A stretch of DNA of 64,000 bases from Thermoplasmata archaeon (lineage in GTDB: Archaea > Thermoplasmatota > Thermoplasmata > UBA10834): positions 1 through 64,000 of the forward strand of contig JAEHCM010000003.1 of assembly GCA_020696365.1 (NCBI GenBank), read 5' to 3'. Numbering within the stretch: the first letter of the stretch is position 1; each line of letters opens with the position of its first letter. Both the position numbers and the translations under genes were made by a program. The notes beneath the pieces are model-generated. The model was not told where the DNA came from. It saw only the letters and a program-made list of their open reading frames with translations, and ran no database searches. This document shows positions 25,018-33,819 of this stretch, piece after piece.

Positions 25018-25400
25018 TCCTTCTCACCCTGTTCGTCTTCGGTGTCCGCGACGCTCGCCTCTTCTGGACCTGCTCCGGCGTCCTCGGCCTGGTCGGCCTT
25101 CTCCGGCTCGGGTTCCTTATCGACGACCGCCTCCTTCTTGGGCTTCACACGCTTCCTGACCTTCCGGGTCCTGCTAGGCGTGGTAGGCTCCGGCTCGGTC
25201 CCCTTCATCCTGACCTGCTTCTCCCTGGCGCACCATTCGGTCCATGCTGTCCGCCTCGGAACACGCTTCAGTTCGACCATGTTCTTGAAGCATTTGGAAG
25301 TGCAGAACTGATAGACCACGCCGTCCCTCTTGACGTACATCCTACCGGTTCCAGGCTCAATCTCCTGACCGCAGAACGTACATACTCTTCGCTCCACCAT
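25014..25400 (-). CDS. rpl24e: Large ribosomal subunit protein L24e with long charged tail
   Basis: This 128-residue protein consists of an L24e zinc domain (residues 1-65) and a ~60-residue low-complexity extension. The zinc ligands are [13 protein letters not shown] and FCTSKCFKN. The tail runs from a Lys/Arg-rich part ([12 protein letters not shown]) to an acidic part rich in Glu, Asp and Ala that ends [10 protein letters not shown]. Most archaeal L24e proteins stop after the zinc domain at about 60-70 residues, so the extension is unusual. The frame is clean and the stop overlaps the ndk start. Confidence 0.93.
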   Translation of the reverse strand: MVERRVCTFCGQEIEPGTGRMYVKRDGVVYQFCTSKCFKNMVELKRVPRRTAWTEWCAREKQVRMKGTEPEPTTPSRTRKVRKRVKPKKEAVVDKEPEPEKADQAEDAGAGPEEASVADTEDEQGEKE

Positions 25401-25433
25401 TGAATCTCACCTCGCACGCATGGCCCCGGCGCG

Positions 25434-25643
25434 TCAGCGCACGCTGAGCTTCCTTGCCTCTCTCGAGGTCTCTTTGAGCATCAGCACGTCACCGACCCGG
25501 AGCGGACCCATGGCGTTCCTGGTGATGATCCTGCCCTTGTCCCTTCCGTCCAGGACCCTGACCTTCACCTGGGTAGCCTCGCCTGTCATCCCAGTCCTGC
25601 CGATGATCTCGACGACTGTTGCCGGTATGCTGTCATCGATCAT
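25434..25643 (-). CDS. rps28e: Small ribosomal subunit protein S28e
   Basis: This 69-residue ribosomal protein has the family signature from end to end: [41 protein letters not shown], and [12 protein letters not shown] at the C-terminus. It lies nine bases after L7Ae and 33 bases before L24e in the same operon. Confidence 0.96.
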   Translation of the reverse strand: MIDDSIPATVVEIIGRTGMTGEATQVKVRVLDGRDKGRIITRNAMGPLRVGDVLMLKETSREARKLSVR

Positions 25644-25652
25644 ATGTCACAC

Positions 25653-26024
25653 CTACGTCTTCAGCGCCTTCAGCTTTCCGGTGAGCTCGTCCAGGGCGGG
25701 CTTGCCCTTCGCGGCGTCTACGACGGCCACGGCCGCCGTTGGCTTCTCTAGCCCACAGGCGTTGCCCAGCTCAGCCTTAGTCGGGACGTAGGCGTACGGG
25801 ATGTTCTTCTCCTCGCACAGGATTGGCATGTGCATGAGTATCTCCGGGGGAGACACGTCCTCCGCCATCACGACGAACACTGCCTCGCCACGCTCGACCA
25901 GCTTGGTGACCTCGTTGGTCCCCTTTCTGACCTTCCCGCCGTCCCTAGCGAGTTCGACGACATCGTATGCCTTGTCCACGAGTTCCTTCGACATCTCAAA
26001 TTTCACGTAGACTGCCTTAGTCAA
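25653..26024 (-). CDS. rpl7ae: Large ribosomal subunit protein L7Ae
   Basis: This 123-residue kink-turn RNA-binding protein serves in the ribosome, in box C/D and H/ACA guide RNPs and in RNase P. The diagnostic stretch is GGKVRKGTNEVTKLVERGEAVFVVMAEDVSPPE, followed by CEEKNIPYAYV and LGNACGLEKPTAAVAV. The start is TTG at 26024, set by GGAGG ten bases upstream and by the standard length. The longer open frame to 26507 is chance read-through into the divergent gene. It heads the L7Ae-S28e-L24e-ndk operon. Confidence 0.95.
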   Translation of the reverse strand: MTKAVYVKFEMSKELVDKAYDVVELARDGGKVRKGTNEVTKLVERGEAVFVVMAEDVSPPEILMHMPILCEEKNIPYAYVPTKAELGNACGLEKPTAAVAVVDAAKGKPALDELTGKLKALKT

Positions 26025-26107
26025 GTTGATACCTCCTTCAGGTGCCTGAGCACCGTCATCATTCACAGGCTCCTTCGATTGAAAAGAGCAAGATGCGGTA
26101 GATGCTT

Positions 26108-26190
26108 GTCGTATAAAAGAGTTGCTGAAGGCTGGCGCCGTTGACTGGGTGTCCACGCCTAGAACCTTAACACGACCAGAAATATAATCA
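26108..26190. promoter_or_regulatory. Divergent promoters for L7Ae and the corrinoid activator
   Basis: On the minus strand CTCTTTTATACGAC (~26108-26121) is a TATA box for the L7Ae operon, giving a ~60-base leader. On the plus strand GAAATATAATC (~26178-26188) is a TATA box that would start a transcript about 10 bases before the ATG at 26221. Confidence 0.5.
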
Positions 26191-26220
26191 TATACCGTAG
26201 CTCTCATCCAATCGATTACT

Positions 26221-28113
26221 ATGACAAAGACGGTCACGCGTTTCCAGCCCCTCGGACGAGGAACTAGCACGCGAACGGGAGCCTCGCTCCTGGACCTCGC
26301 GAGAGAGGTCGACGTCTCCGTCGAATCGATATGCGGCGGGACGGGTAAGTGCGGCAAGTGCAGAGTGCTGGTGGCCACGGGAGAGAAGCATCTCTCCCCC
26401 ATCAACGAGAGCGAGCGCGCAGCCTTGACAGCTGAAGAGGTCGGCATAGGTGTGCGGCTGGCGTGCCAGGCGAGGATCGTCGCCGAGGGAGACATAGTCA
26501 TCGACATCCCAGAACTCAGCCGGAGAGGGCATCACAGGCTCCTGGCTTCAGGGATAGAGCCGGAGGTCGAGCTGGCTCCCGCTATGGGGAAGATACTCCT
26601 TAGGATCCCGCCCGCCACACTGAGCGACATCAGAGCGGACGACGACAGATTGCTGGAGCTGTTGCACTCAGAGGCGGCTGTAACGGCGAACATCGCACAG
26701 GGAGTGCATCAGCTGCTCCCCAAGGCCGTCAGGGAGAAATCGTGGGAGGCGACCGTCACGCTCTTCAGGGGCGAGGAGCTGGTCAGGATCGACCCAGGAG
26801 ACACGACCGGAAACCTGCTCGGCGTTGCCGTCGATATCGGAACGACGAAGGTCGTGGCATACCTCGTGAACCTCATAACCGGCGAGATAGTAGGGACGGA
26901 GAGCCAGCCCAATCCGCAGATACCCTTCGGCGAGGACGTGATGTCGCGGATATCCTACGCCTCCAGGAACAGCGACGGTCTCAGGAAGCTCAAAGAGGTC
27001 GTGGTAGGGTCGGTAAACGCGCTCATCGCGAGATTATGCGCAGACGCGGGGAAGGACCCGACGGATATCCTTGAAGTCGTCGTCGTCGGTAACACGGCCA
27101 TGCATCACATATTCTTCGGGATCACTCCTCAGCATCTCGCTCAGGCGCCATATGCGCCAGCGGTCAGGAACTCCTTGACAGTCGACCCGGGCCATCTCGG
27201 CTTGGACATATACCCGTTCGGCAAGGTGAGCTCACTGCCGAACATAGCTGGCTTCGTTGGTGCCGACGCGGTCGCAGTCCTGATAGCCTCTGGCCTCTAC
27301 CAGGACGACGAGATCGGCATGATGATAGACATAGGCACCAACACGGAGATCATCGCGGGCAGTCGTGAGAGGCTGATCGCGTGCTCGTGCGCCTCGGGAC
27401 CTGCGTTCGAGGGGGCTCACATCAAACACGGCATGAGGGCCGCCTCCGGGGCCATCGAGAGAATCTGGATAGACGCTGAGACGCACGATATACACCTCAG
27501 GACGGTGGACGACGCGCCCGCACGTGGCATCTGTGGCTCGGGGATCGTGGATGCCATATCGGAGATGTTCAGATGCGGCATCCTCACGGACGCCGGGAAG
27601 ATGCGTCCATCCGACAGGGGCGACAGGGTCCGGAAAGACGCCGACGGCAGGAATGAGTTCATCCTCGCGTCCGCGGCAGAGACCGAAGCGGGTGTTGAGG
27701 TCACAATCACCCAGAACGACGTGCAGGAGATCCAGCTGGCGAAGGCGGCGATATTCACCGGGGCCTCCGCGCTCATGAGAAAGCTGGGCATTGCGTGCTC
27801 CGACCTGAAAAGAGTCTACGCAGCCGGCGCGTTCGGGACATACGTGGACCCCACGAGCGCGATAACGATTGGAATGTATCCTGACATCCCTCCTGAGCGC
27901 ATCAAGTTTATCGGCAACGCTGCGGGTTCGGGAGCGAGGATGGCACTCAAATCGACAAAGGTCAGAGATCTCGCGGACCGCCTCTCTAAACGGGTCGAGT
28001 ACGTCGAGCTGGCAATGGAGAAGAACTTCCAGGCGGAGTTCGCGAAGGCCATGTTCCTCCCACACCGGGATGCGGACCGGTTCCCCAGCGTCGTGCAGCA
28101 GAGGCAAGCGTAG
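26221..28113 (+). CDS. RACo-like corrinoid protein reductive activator (2Fe-2S plus ASKHA ATPase)
   Basis: This 630-residue protein resembles RACo (DUF4445 family), which reduces inactivated Co(II)-corrinoid methyltransferase proteins back to Co(I) with ATP. The N-terminal ~90 residues are a plant-type [2Fe-2S] ferredoxin (ESICGGTGKCGKCRVLV, with the fourth Cys in LACQAR). A linker follows, then an actin-like ATPase with VAVDIGTTKVVAYLVNL, VVVGNTAMHHIFFG, MMIDIGTNTEI and AAGAFGTYVDP. The C-terminal 2x[4Fe-4S] domain of methanogen RamA is absent. No corrinoid protein or methyltransferase gene is adjacent, so its partner must lie elsewhere. It is monocistronic and divergent from the ribosomal operon. 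Confidence 0.88.
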   Translation: MTKTVTRFQPLGRGTSTRTGASLLDLAREVDVSVESICGGTGKCGKCRVLVATGEKHLSPINESERAALTAEEVGIGVRLACQARIVAEGDIVIDIPELSRRGHHRLLASGIEPEVELAPAMGKILLRIPPATLSDIRADDDRLLELLHSEAAVTANIAQGVHQLLPKAVREKSWEATVTLFRGEELVRIDPGDTTGNLLGVAVDIGTTKVVAYLVNLITGEIVGTESQPNPQIPFGEDVMSRISYASRNSDGLRKLKEVVVGSVNALIARLCADAGKDPTDILEVVVVGNTAMHHIFFGITPQHLAQAPYAPAVRNSLTVDPGHLGLDIYPFGKVSSLPNIAGFVGADAVAVLIASGLYQDDEIGMMIDIGTNTEIIAGSRERLIACSCASGPAFEGAHIKHGMRAASGAIERIWIDAETHDIHLRTVDDAPARGICGSGIVDAISEMFRCGILTDAGKMRPSDRGDRVRKDADGRNEFILASAAETEAGVEVTITQNDVQEIQLAKAAIFTGASALMRKLGIACSDLKRVYAAGAFGTYVDPTSAITIGMYPDIPPERIKFIGNAAGSGARMALKSTKVRDLADRLSKRVEYVELAMEKNFQAEFAKAMFLPHRDADRFPSVVQQRQA

Positions 28114-28204
28114 AAACAGTGACCTCGACTCCGACCTCATCACCTTGTTGAACGCCGTTTCACCGAAACGGCTTCCCTTCGAATATCATGCACCCTATTA
28201 GCAA

Positions 28205-28246
28205 GATTTAAAACCCCGTTCGAAAGAACCCGAGAAGTTTAAGTAA
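28205..28246 (+). promoter_or_regulatory. Two TATA-like elements before the saccharopine dehydrogenase-like gene
   Basis: GATTTAAAACC (28205-28215) and AAGTTTAAGTAAC (28235-28247) are both good archaeal TATA-like elements. The second would place the transcript start near 28270 and leave a ~30-base leader before the ATG at 28301. That leader includes a GC-rich stretch, GGGCTCCGGGTTTCGG. Confidence 0.4.
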
Positions 28247-28300
28247 CCCACTAGCAATCAAGATAGCATCGGGCTCCGGGTTTCGGCCTAGGCGCCCGAA

Positions 28301-29524
28301 ATGAATGTGAATAACATGAAGACAATGGTACTAGGCGTAGGAGCCGTAGGGTCGGTCGCCGCGGATCTGCTCTCCAAGACGGAGGAGTTCGACAGCGTCA
28401 TCCTGGCAGACTTGGACCTCGACAAGGCTCAGAGAATGGAGAAGCGGATCTCGAATGACAAGGTGTCGTCCATGAAGGTCGACGCCTCAGACGTCGATCA
28501 GATGGCACAGGCGTTCAAGGGAGTGGATCTGGTTCTGAACTGCGTGATTCCACGCTTCAACTTCGCGATAATGGACGCTTGCCTCATGGCAAAGGCAAAC
28601 TATGCGGATATGGCGAGCGACATCTTCCTGTCCAAGGAGAAGCCGGGAGAGATAGTGAAGGAGCCGCCAGTGCAGTACCAGATAAGGAAGTACTCGGATG
28701 CCTACGAGAAGGCGGGAATCATCGGCATGCTCGGTATGGGGTGTGACCCTGGAATGGCGAACGTTTTCGCGAGGATGGGAGCTGACCGCTTGGACCAGGT
28801 CAAGGACATCCTCGTGAGGGATGGCGACAACGGCCATGTCGAGGGGTACGACTTCGCGCCGATGTGGTCGCCGGAAACGCTCATCGAAGAGGTGCTCATG
28901 CCGCCAATGATCTACAAGGACGGCGCGTACAGAAAGATCGAGTCGTTCAGCGGCAAGGAGGAGTTCGAGTTCCCAGACCCCGTCGGAAAGGTTCCGACAT
29001 ACAACGTCGACCACGAAGAGCAGGAGACCCTTCCGACCTACATCGGGGAGGTCCTCGGCAAGGGGTGTGACTACTGTGACTTCAAGATAGGCCTCGGCGA
29101 TGATCATGTCGATGCTATCAAGACCATCGGCATGCTCGGGCTGGACAGCATGGAAAAGATAGACGTCAAGGGCGTGATGGTGGCACCAAGAGACGTCGTC
29201 TCAGCATCGCTTCCGGACCCGGCATCGCTGGGCGACAGGGCGAGGGGAGACATGGCCATTGGCACCATAACGACGGGTGTGAAGGACGGCAAGGACGAGG
29301 GGTACTACATCTACACCTCGATGAACCATCAGGATTTCTGGAACAAGTACAAGCACAGCGCGACGGCATACACGGTAGGCGTCCCGCTGGCGATCGGAGC
29401 GATCCTGTTCGCGCAGGGCAAGATCGGCCAGAAGGGCGTGTTCCCTCCGGAGATGCTCGACCCCCAGCCGGTTGTCGACATGCTTCCGAGATTCGGCATG
29501 AACTGCATCGTGAAGAAGCTGTAG
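28301..29524 (+). CDS. Saccharopine dehydrogenase-like oxidoreductase
   Basis: This 407-residue NAD(P)-dependent enzyme has an N-terminal Rossmann fold (MVLGVGAVGSVAADLLSK), then VDLVLNCVIPRFNFAIMDACL and GIIGMLGMGCDPGMANVFAR, which match the LYS9/carboxynorspermidine synthase/saccharopine dehydrogenase superfamily. The long catalytic domain is alpha/beta. Possible roles are lysine metabolism or synthesis of a polyamine, opine or metallophore; neighbours do not decide between them. Either ATG at 28301 or ATG at 28316 (MKTMVLG) may be the start. A strong hairpin follows the stop. Confidence 0.82.
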   Translation: MNVNNMKTMVLGVGAVGSVAADLLSKTEEFDSVILADLDLDKAQRMEKRISNDKVSSMKVDASDVDQMAQAFKGVDLVLNCVIPRFNFAIMDACLMAKANYADMASDIFLSKEKPGEIVKEPPVQYQIRKYSDAYEKAGIIGMLGMGCDPGMANVFARMGADRLDQVKDILVRDGDNGHVEGYDFAPMWSPETLIEEVLMPPMIYKDGAYRKIESFSGKEEFEFPDPVGKVPTYNVDHEEQETLPTYIGEVLGKGCDYCDFKIGLGDDHVDAIKTIGMLGLDSMEKIDVKGVMVAPRDVVSASLPDPASLGDRARGDMAIGTITTGVKDGKDEGYYIYTSMNHQDFWNKYKHSATAYTVGVPLAIGAILFAQGKIGQKGVFPPEMLDPQPVVDMLPRFGMNCIVKKL

Positions 29525-29536
29525 GAGCTGCTCCCG

Positions 29537-29564
29537 GACTGCATGAGGGGTGTCTCATGCAGTC
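29537..29564 (+). terminator. Perfect 11-bp stem-loop after the saccharopine dehydrogenase-like gene
   Basis: GACTGCATGAG pairs perfectly with CTCATGCAGTC across the loop GGGTGT, twelve bases after the stop codon. There is no run of T after it, so it may act as an mRNA 3'-end stabiliser as much as a terminator. Note that it lies between two same-strand genes. Confidence 0.55.
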
Positions 29565-29612
29565 GAAACATCTTCTCTGCGGACCGGTGTAACACCTGTG
29601 GTCTGCAATCAG

Positions 29613-29621
29613 GTTAATAAC
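29613..29621 (+). promoter_or_regulatory. TATA box, leaderless MFS gene
   Basis: GGTTAATAACGG is a TATA element 24-30 bases before the ATG at 29644, so the transcript would begin at or next to the start codon. No ribosome binding site is present, in agreement with a leaderless mRNA. Confidence 0.5.
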
Positions 29622-29643
29622 GGGTCCGCGATACAGGCAACTC

Positions 29644-30855
29644 ATGGCTGCGGGAGATAACCGCATCCGCAGGTTCTATCTGTTCCGCGCAGCGACATCG
29701 TTCGCACTGTGGATGCCGTTCTGGACCCTCTGGGCGTACGAGAACCTCGACGACCTGTTCCTGATAGCGGTCGTTGATGCGGCGTTCTGGGCCACCATGA
29801 TCGGGCTCCAGATACCGGCTGGACTCATCGGGGACAAGTATGGGAGGAAGGCCGCCCTGGTGTTGGGCGAAGTGCTCTTCGCGCTGGGTGTTCTCACCTT
29901 CGGACTCAGCACTGAGTTCTGGCAGTACGTCGTCTCCAACATGATATGGGCAACTGGTGTGTGCTTCATGGTCAGCGGGGACACGCCGTTCGTCTATGAC
30001 ACGCTCGTCGAGCTCAAGCGCGAGAACGAGTTCACCGTGGTGATGCTCACGGCGACCGTCGTCATGTTCGCAGGCAACGCAGCTGCGTGCGCGATAGGCG
30101 GGTTCATCGTCGAGTGGTCTGGACGTCTGGACCTTCCCCTCATAATCGCATCGCTCATCGCCTTAGTAGGATCGCTCACGGTGTTCATGCTCAAGGAGCC
30201 GAAGGTAGAGAGGAAACGGGAGTTCTCCTACACCGCTCATTTCGGTGTGGGTCTCAAACAGGTCATCACGTCCAAAGCAATCGTCATCTTGATCCTGTTC
30301 CAGATAGTCATCGAGATAGGCATCTACGTGATGGCGTTCTTCAGGTCGATCTACATGAACGAGGACCTCTCGCTCGGATATCTCGAGATCGGCATCCTCT
30401 TCGCGAGCTTCCTGGCCGTCGCCGCGATCGTGATACGCATGGCCAGGAGGATAGAGGGCGTCCTAGGGGAGAAGAGATCTCTCGTCTTCATGTACGGTGT
30501 GATTCTCATCTCCTTCGTCATCGTGTTCCTGGTCAGACATCCAGTCGCAATAATGACGCAGTATCCGATATACCTCGTAGCGGGTATCCAAGCCCCGATA
30601 ATCAGCGGATACATCAACCGTCGCGTGGACTCTGAGCACCGGTCCACGGTCATGGCGATCGCCGCGTTCACGTTCACGAGCCTGCTTGTCGTGATCGAGG
30701 TTGGCTTCGGATACATGGCCTCGGCATGGGGCCTCGTCGAGAGCATAATGGCCATGACGCTGATGACCATTCCCCTGGCCGTCTTCCTGTTGCTCCAGTG
30801 GAGCAAGGAGGTCGACAGGGAACGAGAGAGGGGGGCCGGGGTCGATGCAATTTGA
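29644..30855 (+). CDS. MFS transporter
   Basis: This 403-residue membrane protein has about 12 helices. The loop between helices 2 and 3 carries the MFS motif GLIGDKYGRKAALVLGE. Helix 5 has the antiporter-like AACAIGGFIVEWSG. The sequence groups with small-molecule or drug efflux members, not with sugar uptake, but the substrate is open. It is leaderless and monocistronic, preceded by a hairpin terminator and convergent with PEP synthase. Confidence 0.82.
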   Translation: MAAGDNRIRRFYLFRAATSFALWMPFWTLWAYENLDDLFLIAVVDAAFWATMIGLQIPAGLIGDKYGRKAALVLGEVLFALGVLTFGLSTEFWQYVVSNMIWATGVCFMVSGDTPFVYDTLVELKRENEFTVVMLTATVVMFAGNAAACAIGGFIVEWSGRLDLPLIIASLIALVGSLTVFMLKEPKVERKREFSYTAHFGVGLKQVITSKAIVILILFQIVIEIGIYVMAFFRSIYMNEDLSLGYLEIGILFASFLAVAAIVIRMARRIEGVLGEKRSLVFMYGVILISFVIVFLVRHPVAIMTQYPIYLVAGIQAPIISGYINRRVDSEHRSTVMAIAAFTFTSLLVVIEVGFGYMASAWGLVESIMAMTLMTIPLAVFLLLQWSKEVDRERERGAGVDAI

Positions 30856-30987
30856 CCCATCCATCGGAGATATAGAAGAGGGGGGAAGAACGACGGTTCC
30901 CAAACAGGCTGCATTCCTAGCGAACGCTGTCATTATCGATACTGATAACGGTGCTCTGTAAATCTGTCGACGGCGAGAGGGGGCGCC

Positions 30988-33429
30988 TCACTTCGTCCGA
31001 CCGAGTTTCTTCTCCGTCTCGGCTACCAGGAGCCTCGTTTTGATCACGCTGTCAGGATTCAGGGACATGCTGTCGATGCCCAGCTCAACGAGGAACTCCG
31101 CGAACTCCGGGAAGTCGGACGGGGCCTGGCCGCATATGCCGATCTTCTTCCCCTTCGCCTTGACCGCCTTCACGGCGCTCGCAATAAGCTTCTTTACCGC
31201 AGGGTTTCTTTCGTCGTAAAGGTGCGACACGAGCTCGGAGTCCCTGTCGAGACCGAGCGTCAGCTGGGTGAGGTCATTCGAGCCTATCGAGAACCCGTCG
31301 AACACCTCCGCGAACTCCTCTGCCAGGAGGACGTTGCTGGGGATCTCGCACATAACATAGACCTCCAGCCCGTTCTCGCCCTGCTTAAGGCCGAAGTCGG
31401 CCATGGTCTCGATCACCTTCCGACCCTCCTCCGGGGTCCTGCAGAACGGGACCATCACCTTCACGTTGGTGAGACCCTTGCTGTCCCTCACCCGCCTGAG
31501 GGCCTTGCATTCGAGAGCGAAGGCTGGGCTGAACTTCTTGTCGTAGTAGCGCGCGGCGCCGCGCCAGCCGATCATCGGGTTGGCCTCCACGGGCTCGTAC
31601 AACTTCCCCCCGAGGAGGTTCGCATATTCGTTCGTCTTGAAATCCGACAGTCGGACTATCACGTCGTTGGGATAGAACGTCGCAGCTATCTTGCCCACGC
31701 CCCACGCGAGTTTGTCGAGGAAGAAGTCCGTCTTGCTCTCGTAGCCATGGGTCCGCTCGTCTATCTTTGCGACTATCTCCGCAACATCTGGCTCGTCCTT
31801 CGCGCGCTTGACGAGCTCATCGTACTCTATCAGCGCAAGCGGATGTATGCCGATGTGGGACGCTATGATGAACTCGAGCCTGGCAAGGCCGACCCCGTCG
31901 CACGGGACCTGTCCCTGCGTGAAGACGTGCTCAGGAACGGCAACATTCATGAATATCTTCGTCCGGGTCGACGGCATGTGGGACAGGTCGGTTTTGTCGA
32001 TCCTGAACTTGAGCTTGCCCTCGTAGACGCGTCCCTCGCCCTCCGATGTGTCCACGGTTACCTTCTGTCCGTCGCTGAGCACGCTGGTGCCGTTTCCCGA
32101 CCCGACTATGCATGGGATCCCTAGCTCGCGGGAGACGATTGCGGCGTGACAGGTCCTTCCGCCTCTGTCGGCGACAATGGCGGATGCAATGCGCATTATG
32201 GGCTCCCAATCCGGATCGGTCTTGTCGGTGACCAGGACCTCCCCCTTCTTGAATTCTGATATCTCGAAAGCACTCTCGAGGACGTTCACAACGCCCGCGC
32301 CTATCTTGTGGCCGACCGCCTCGCCTAGCAGGAGCACTTCGCTCCGCTCTTCCAGCACATACGTCTCGAGCACGCTCTTCGCCTTGGCGGCATGGACGGT
32401 TTCGGGACGGGCCTGAACGATGTAGAGCTCGCCCGTCAGACCATCCTTTGCCCACTCCACATCCATGGGCTTCTTGTAGTGCTCCTCGATGATGCACGCC
32501 CATTTGGCGAGCGTGATGATCTCGCCGTCATCGAGGATGAACCGCTGCCTGTCCTTCGTCGGCACCTCAACATCGATCATGCCATGGCCCTTGGAGGGGT
32601 ATACCAGCTTGTGCTGTTTGGTGCCGAGCTTCTTCTCGACGATGGGATCGTCGAACCTGTCGATGGCAGGCTTGAACACGTAGAACTGGTCGGGATTGAC
32701 GGCTCCCTGGACTATCATCTCCCCTAAACCCCAGGAGCCAGTTATGTAGACGACCTTGTCGAAACCGCTCTCGGTATCCAGCGTGAACATCACCCCAGAG
32801 CACGCCTGGTCGCTCCGGACCATCCTCTGGACGCCCACCGAGATTGCGCTCTCCAGCTGTCCGAAACCCCTGTGTGCCCTGTACGCTATCGCGCGGTCGG
32901 TGAACAGGCTGGCGAAGACCTGCTTCATCGCATTCAGCACGTTGACTTCGCCTTTCACATTGAGTATCGTCTCGTGCTGACCGGCGAACGACGCGCCGTC
33001 GAGGTCTTCTGTGGTTGCGCTCGAACGAATCGCCACGCTCGGGTTGCGCAAACCGAGCCTTCGGCCGAGTTCCCAGTAACCATACGCGACCTCCCGCCTA
33101 AGCTCGCCCGGGAACTCAGCATCCAGGAACGCTCTGCGTAACTTGCGTCCTCTCTCGGACACGTCGGAGGGATTGTCGGGGTCAACTCCCTCGAGGGTAT
33201 TCTTGATCTGCTCATCGAGGCCTGCGCTCTCGACGAACCATTTGAAAGCCTTGGTAGAGACTGCAAAACCCTCGGGGACGCGTATCCCCTTGTCAGCGAG
33301 ATGCCTGAGCATCTCACCCAGCGAGGCGTTCTTCCCGCCGACCTTGGAGACATCTTTCAGGCCGATCTGGTCGAACCATAGCAGATGCTCGTTGGTCCCG
33401 TTGCGTGGTTTCTTCGGCCCGTTGAGCAT
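30988..33429 (-). CDS. ppsA: Phosphoenolpyruvate synthase
   Basis: This 813-residue cytoplasmic enzyme would make PEP, AMP and phosphate from pyruvate, ATP and water for gluconeogenesis, or run in reverse in some archaea. The N-terminal ATP-grasp domain has LKDVSKVGGKNASLGEML and VAIRSSATTEDLDGASFAGQ. The swivelling phosphohistidine domain has the catalytic His in GGRTCHAAIVSRELGIPCIVG (~residue 434). The TIM-barrel PEP/pyruvate domain has GWRGAARYYD, a PEP/substrate Arg region, VMCEIPSNVLLA and FSIGSNDLTQLTLG. Length is standard. It stands alone on the minus strand. Confidence 0.96.
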   Translation of the reverse strand: MLNGPKKPRNGTNEHLLWFDQIGLKDVSKVGGKNASLGEMLRHLADKGIRVPEGFAVSTKAFKWFVESAGLDEQIKNTLEGVDPDNPSDVSERGRKLRRAFLDAEFPGELRREVAYGYWELGRRLGLRNPSVAIRSSATTEDLDGASFAGQHETILNVKGEVNVLNAMKQVFASLFTDRAIAYRAHRGFGQLESAISVGVQRMVRSDQACSGVMFTLDTESGFDKVVYITGSWGLGEMIVQGAVNPDQFYVFKPAIDRFDDPIVEKKLGTKQHKLVYPSKGHGMIDVEVPTKDRQRFILDDGEIITLAKWACIIEEHYKKPMDVEWAKDGLTGELYIVQARPETVHAAKAKSVLETYVLEERSEVLLLGEAVGHKIGAGVVNVLESAFEISEFKKGEVLVTDKTDPDWEPIMRIASAIVADRGGRTCHAAIVSRELGIPCIVGSGNGTSVLSDGQKVTVDTSEGEGRVYEGKLKFRIDKTDLSHMPSTRTKIFMNVAVPEHVFTQGQVPCDGVGLARLEFIIASHIGIHPLALIEYDELVKRAKDEPDVAEIVAKIDERTHGYESKTDFFLDKLAWGVGKIAATFYPNDVIVRLSDFKTNEYANLLGGKLYEPVEANPMIGWRGAARYYDKKFSPAFALECKALRRVRDSKGLTNVKVMVPFCRTPEEGRKVIETMADFGLKQGENGLEVYVMCEIPSNVLLAEEFAEVFDGFSIGSNDLTQLTLGLDRDSELVSHLYDERNPAVKKLIASAVKAVKAKGKKIGICGQAPSDFPEFAEFLVELGIDSMSLNPDSVIKTRLLVAETEKKLGRTK

Positions 33430-33819
33430 TTTTCGCCCCGCCTGAAGCTAAATCTTGTACGTAAACGCCGCGCGTGCCATCTCAGTCCGGGGAGGCTATC
33501 CTCCACGCCGCCTATACCATCTAAAGCGGCCGCCCCGGTGAAGCGTCCGATCGTTGCACACGAGCCCTGGTGAAGTGGTGTTCACGACGTTACCAGAGAT
33601 GTGAATCGGTAGCCTCGGTACGGGGATAAATGCGCCGGCCTTAATAACGTTTCCCAGATTACGAGCGGGGGTGACACTTTGAGTCACGGGGGAAGAACCC
33701 TATGAGACGCGACCACCACATCCGATCATACGCGCGAACAGTCTCGCGCCCAACCCGAGGAAACAGTTTTGTCGGCAAAGGTTCTTCGAGGTCTCAGGTG
33801 AGAGACGGGGGGCGACACG
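33430..33819. other. Intergenic, 390 bases, with possible long leader
   Basis: No tRNA or credible gene is seen. Near 33490 GGAGGCTATCCTCC forms a short hairpin. A TATA-like element CCTTAATAACG (33638-33648) would start a plus-strand transcript near 33670 and give the glycosyltransferase gene at 33820 a ~150-base leader. This leader contains GGGGGTGACACTTTGAGTCACGG, where GTGAC and GTCAC can pair, and an eight-codon frame (TTG 33679 to TGA 33704) led by GGTGA. These may be chance. Confidence 0.35.

Noticed and set aside
25653-26507. 284-residue version of L7Ae
   Set aside because: The first ~160 residues come from reading through the intergenic region and antisense to the divergent gene. The ribosome binding site and family length fix the start at 26024.
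27232-28143. 303-codon minus-strand open frame opposite the RACo-like gene
   Set aside because: It is Arg/His-rich with no domain signature and lies wholly antisense to a protein with clear motifs.
33480-33560. tRNA-like GC-rich hairpins on the minus strand
   Set aside because: Two short stems can be drawn, but no T-arm GTTCRANNC or consistent acceptor stem is present.
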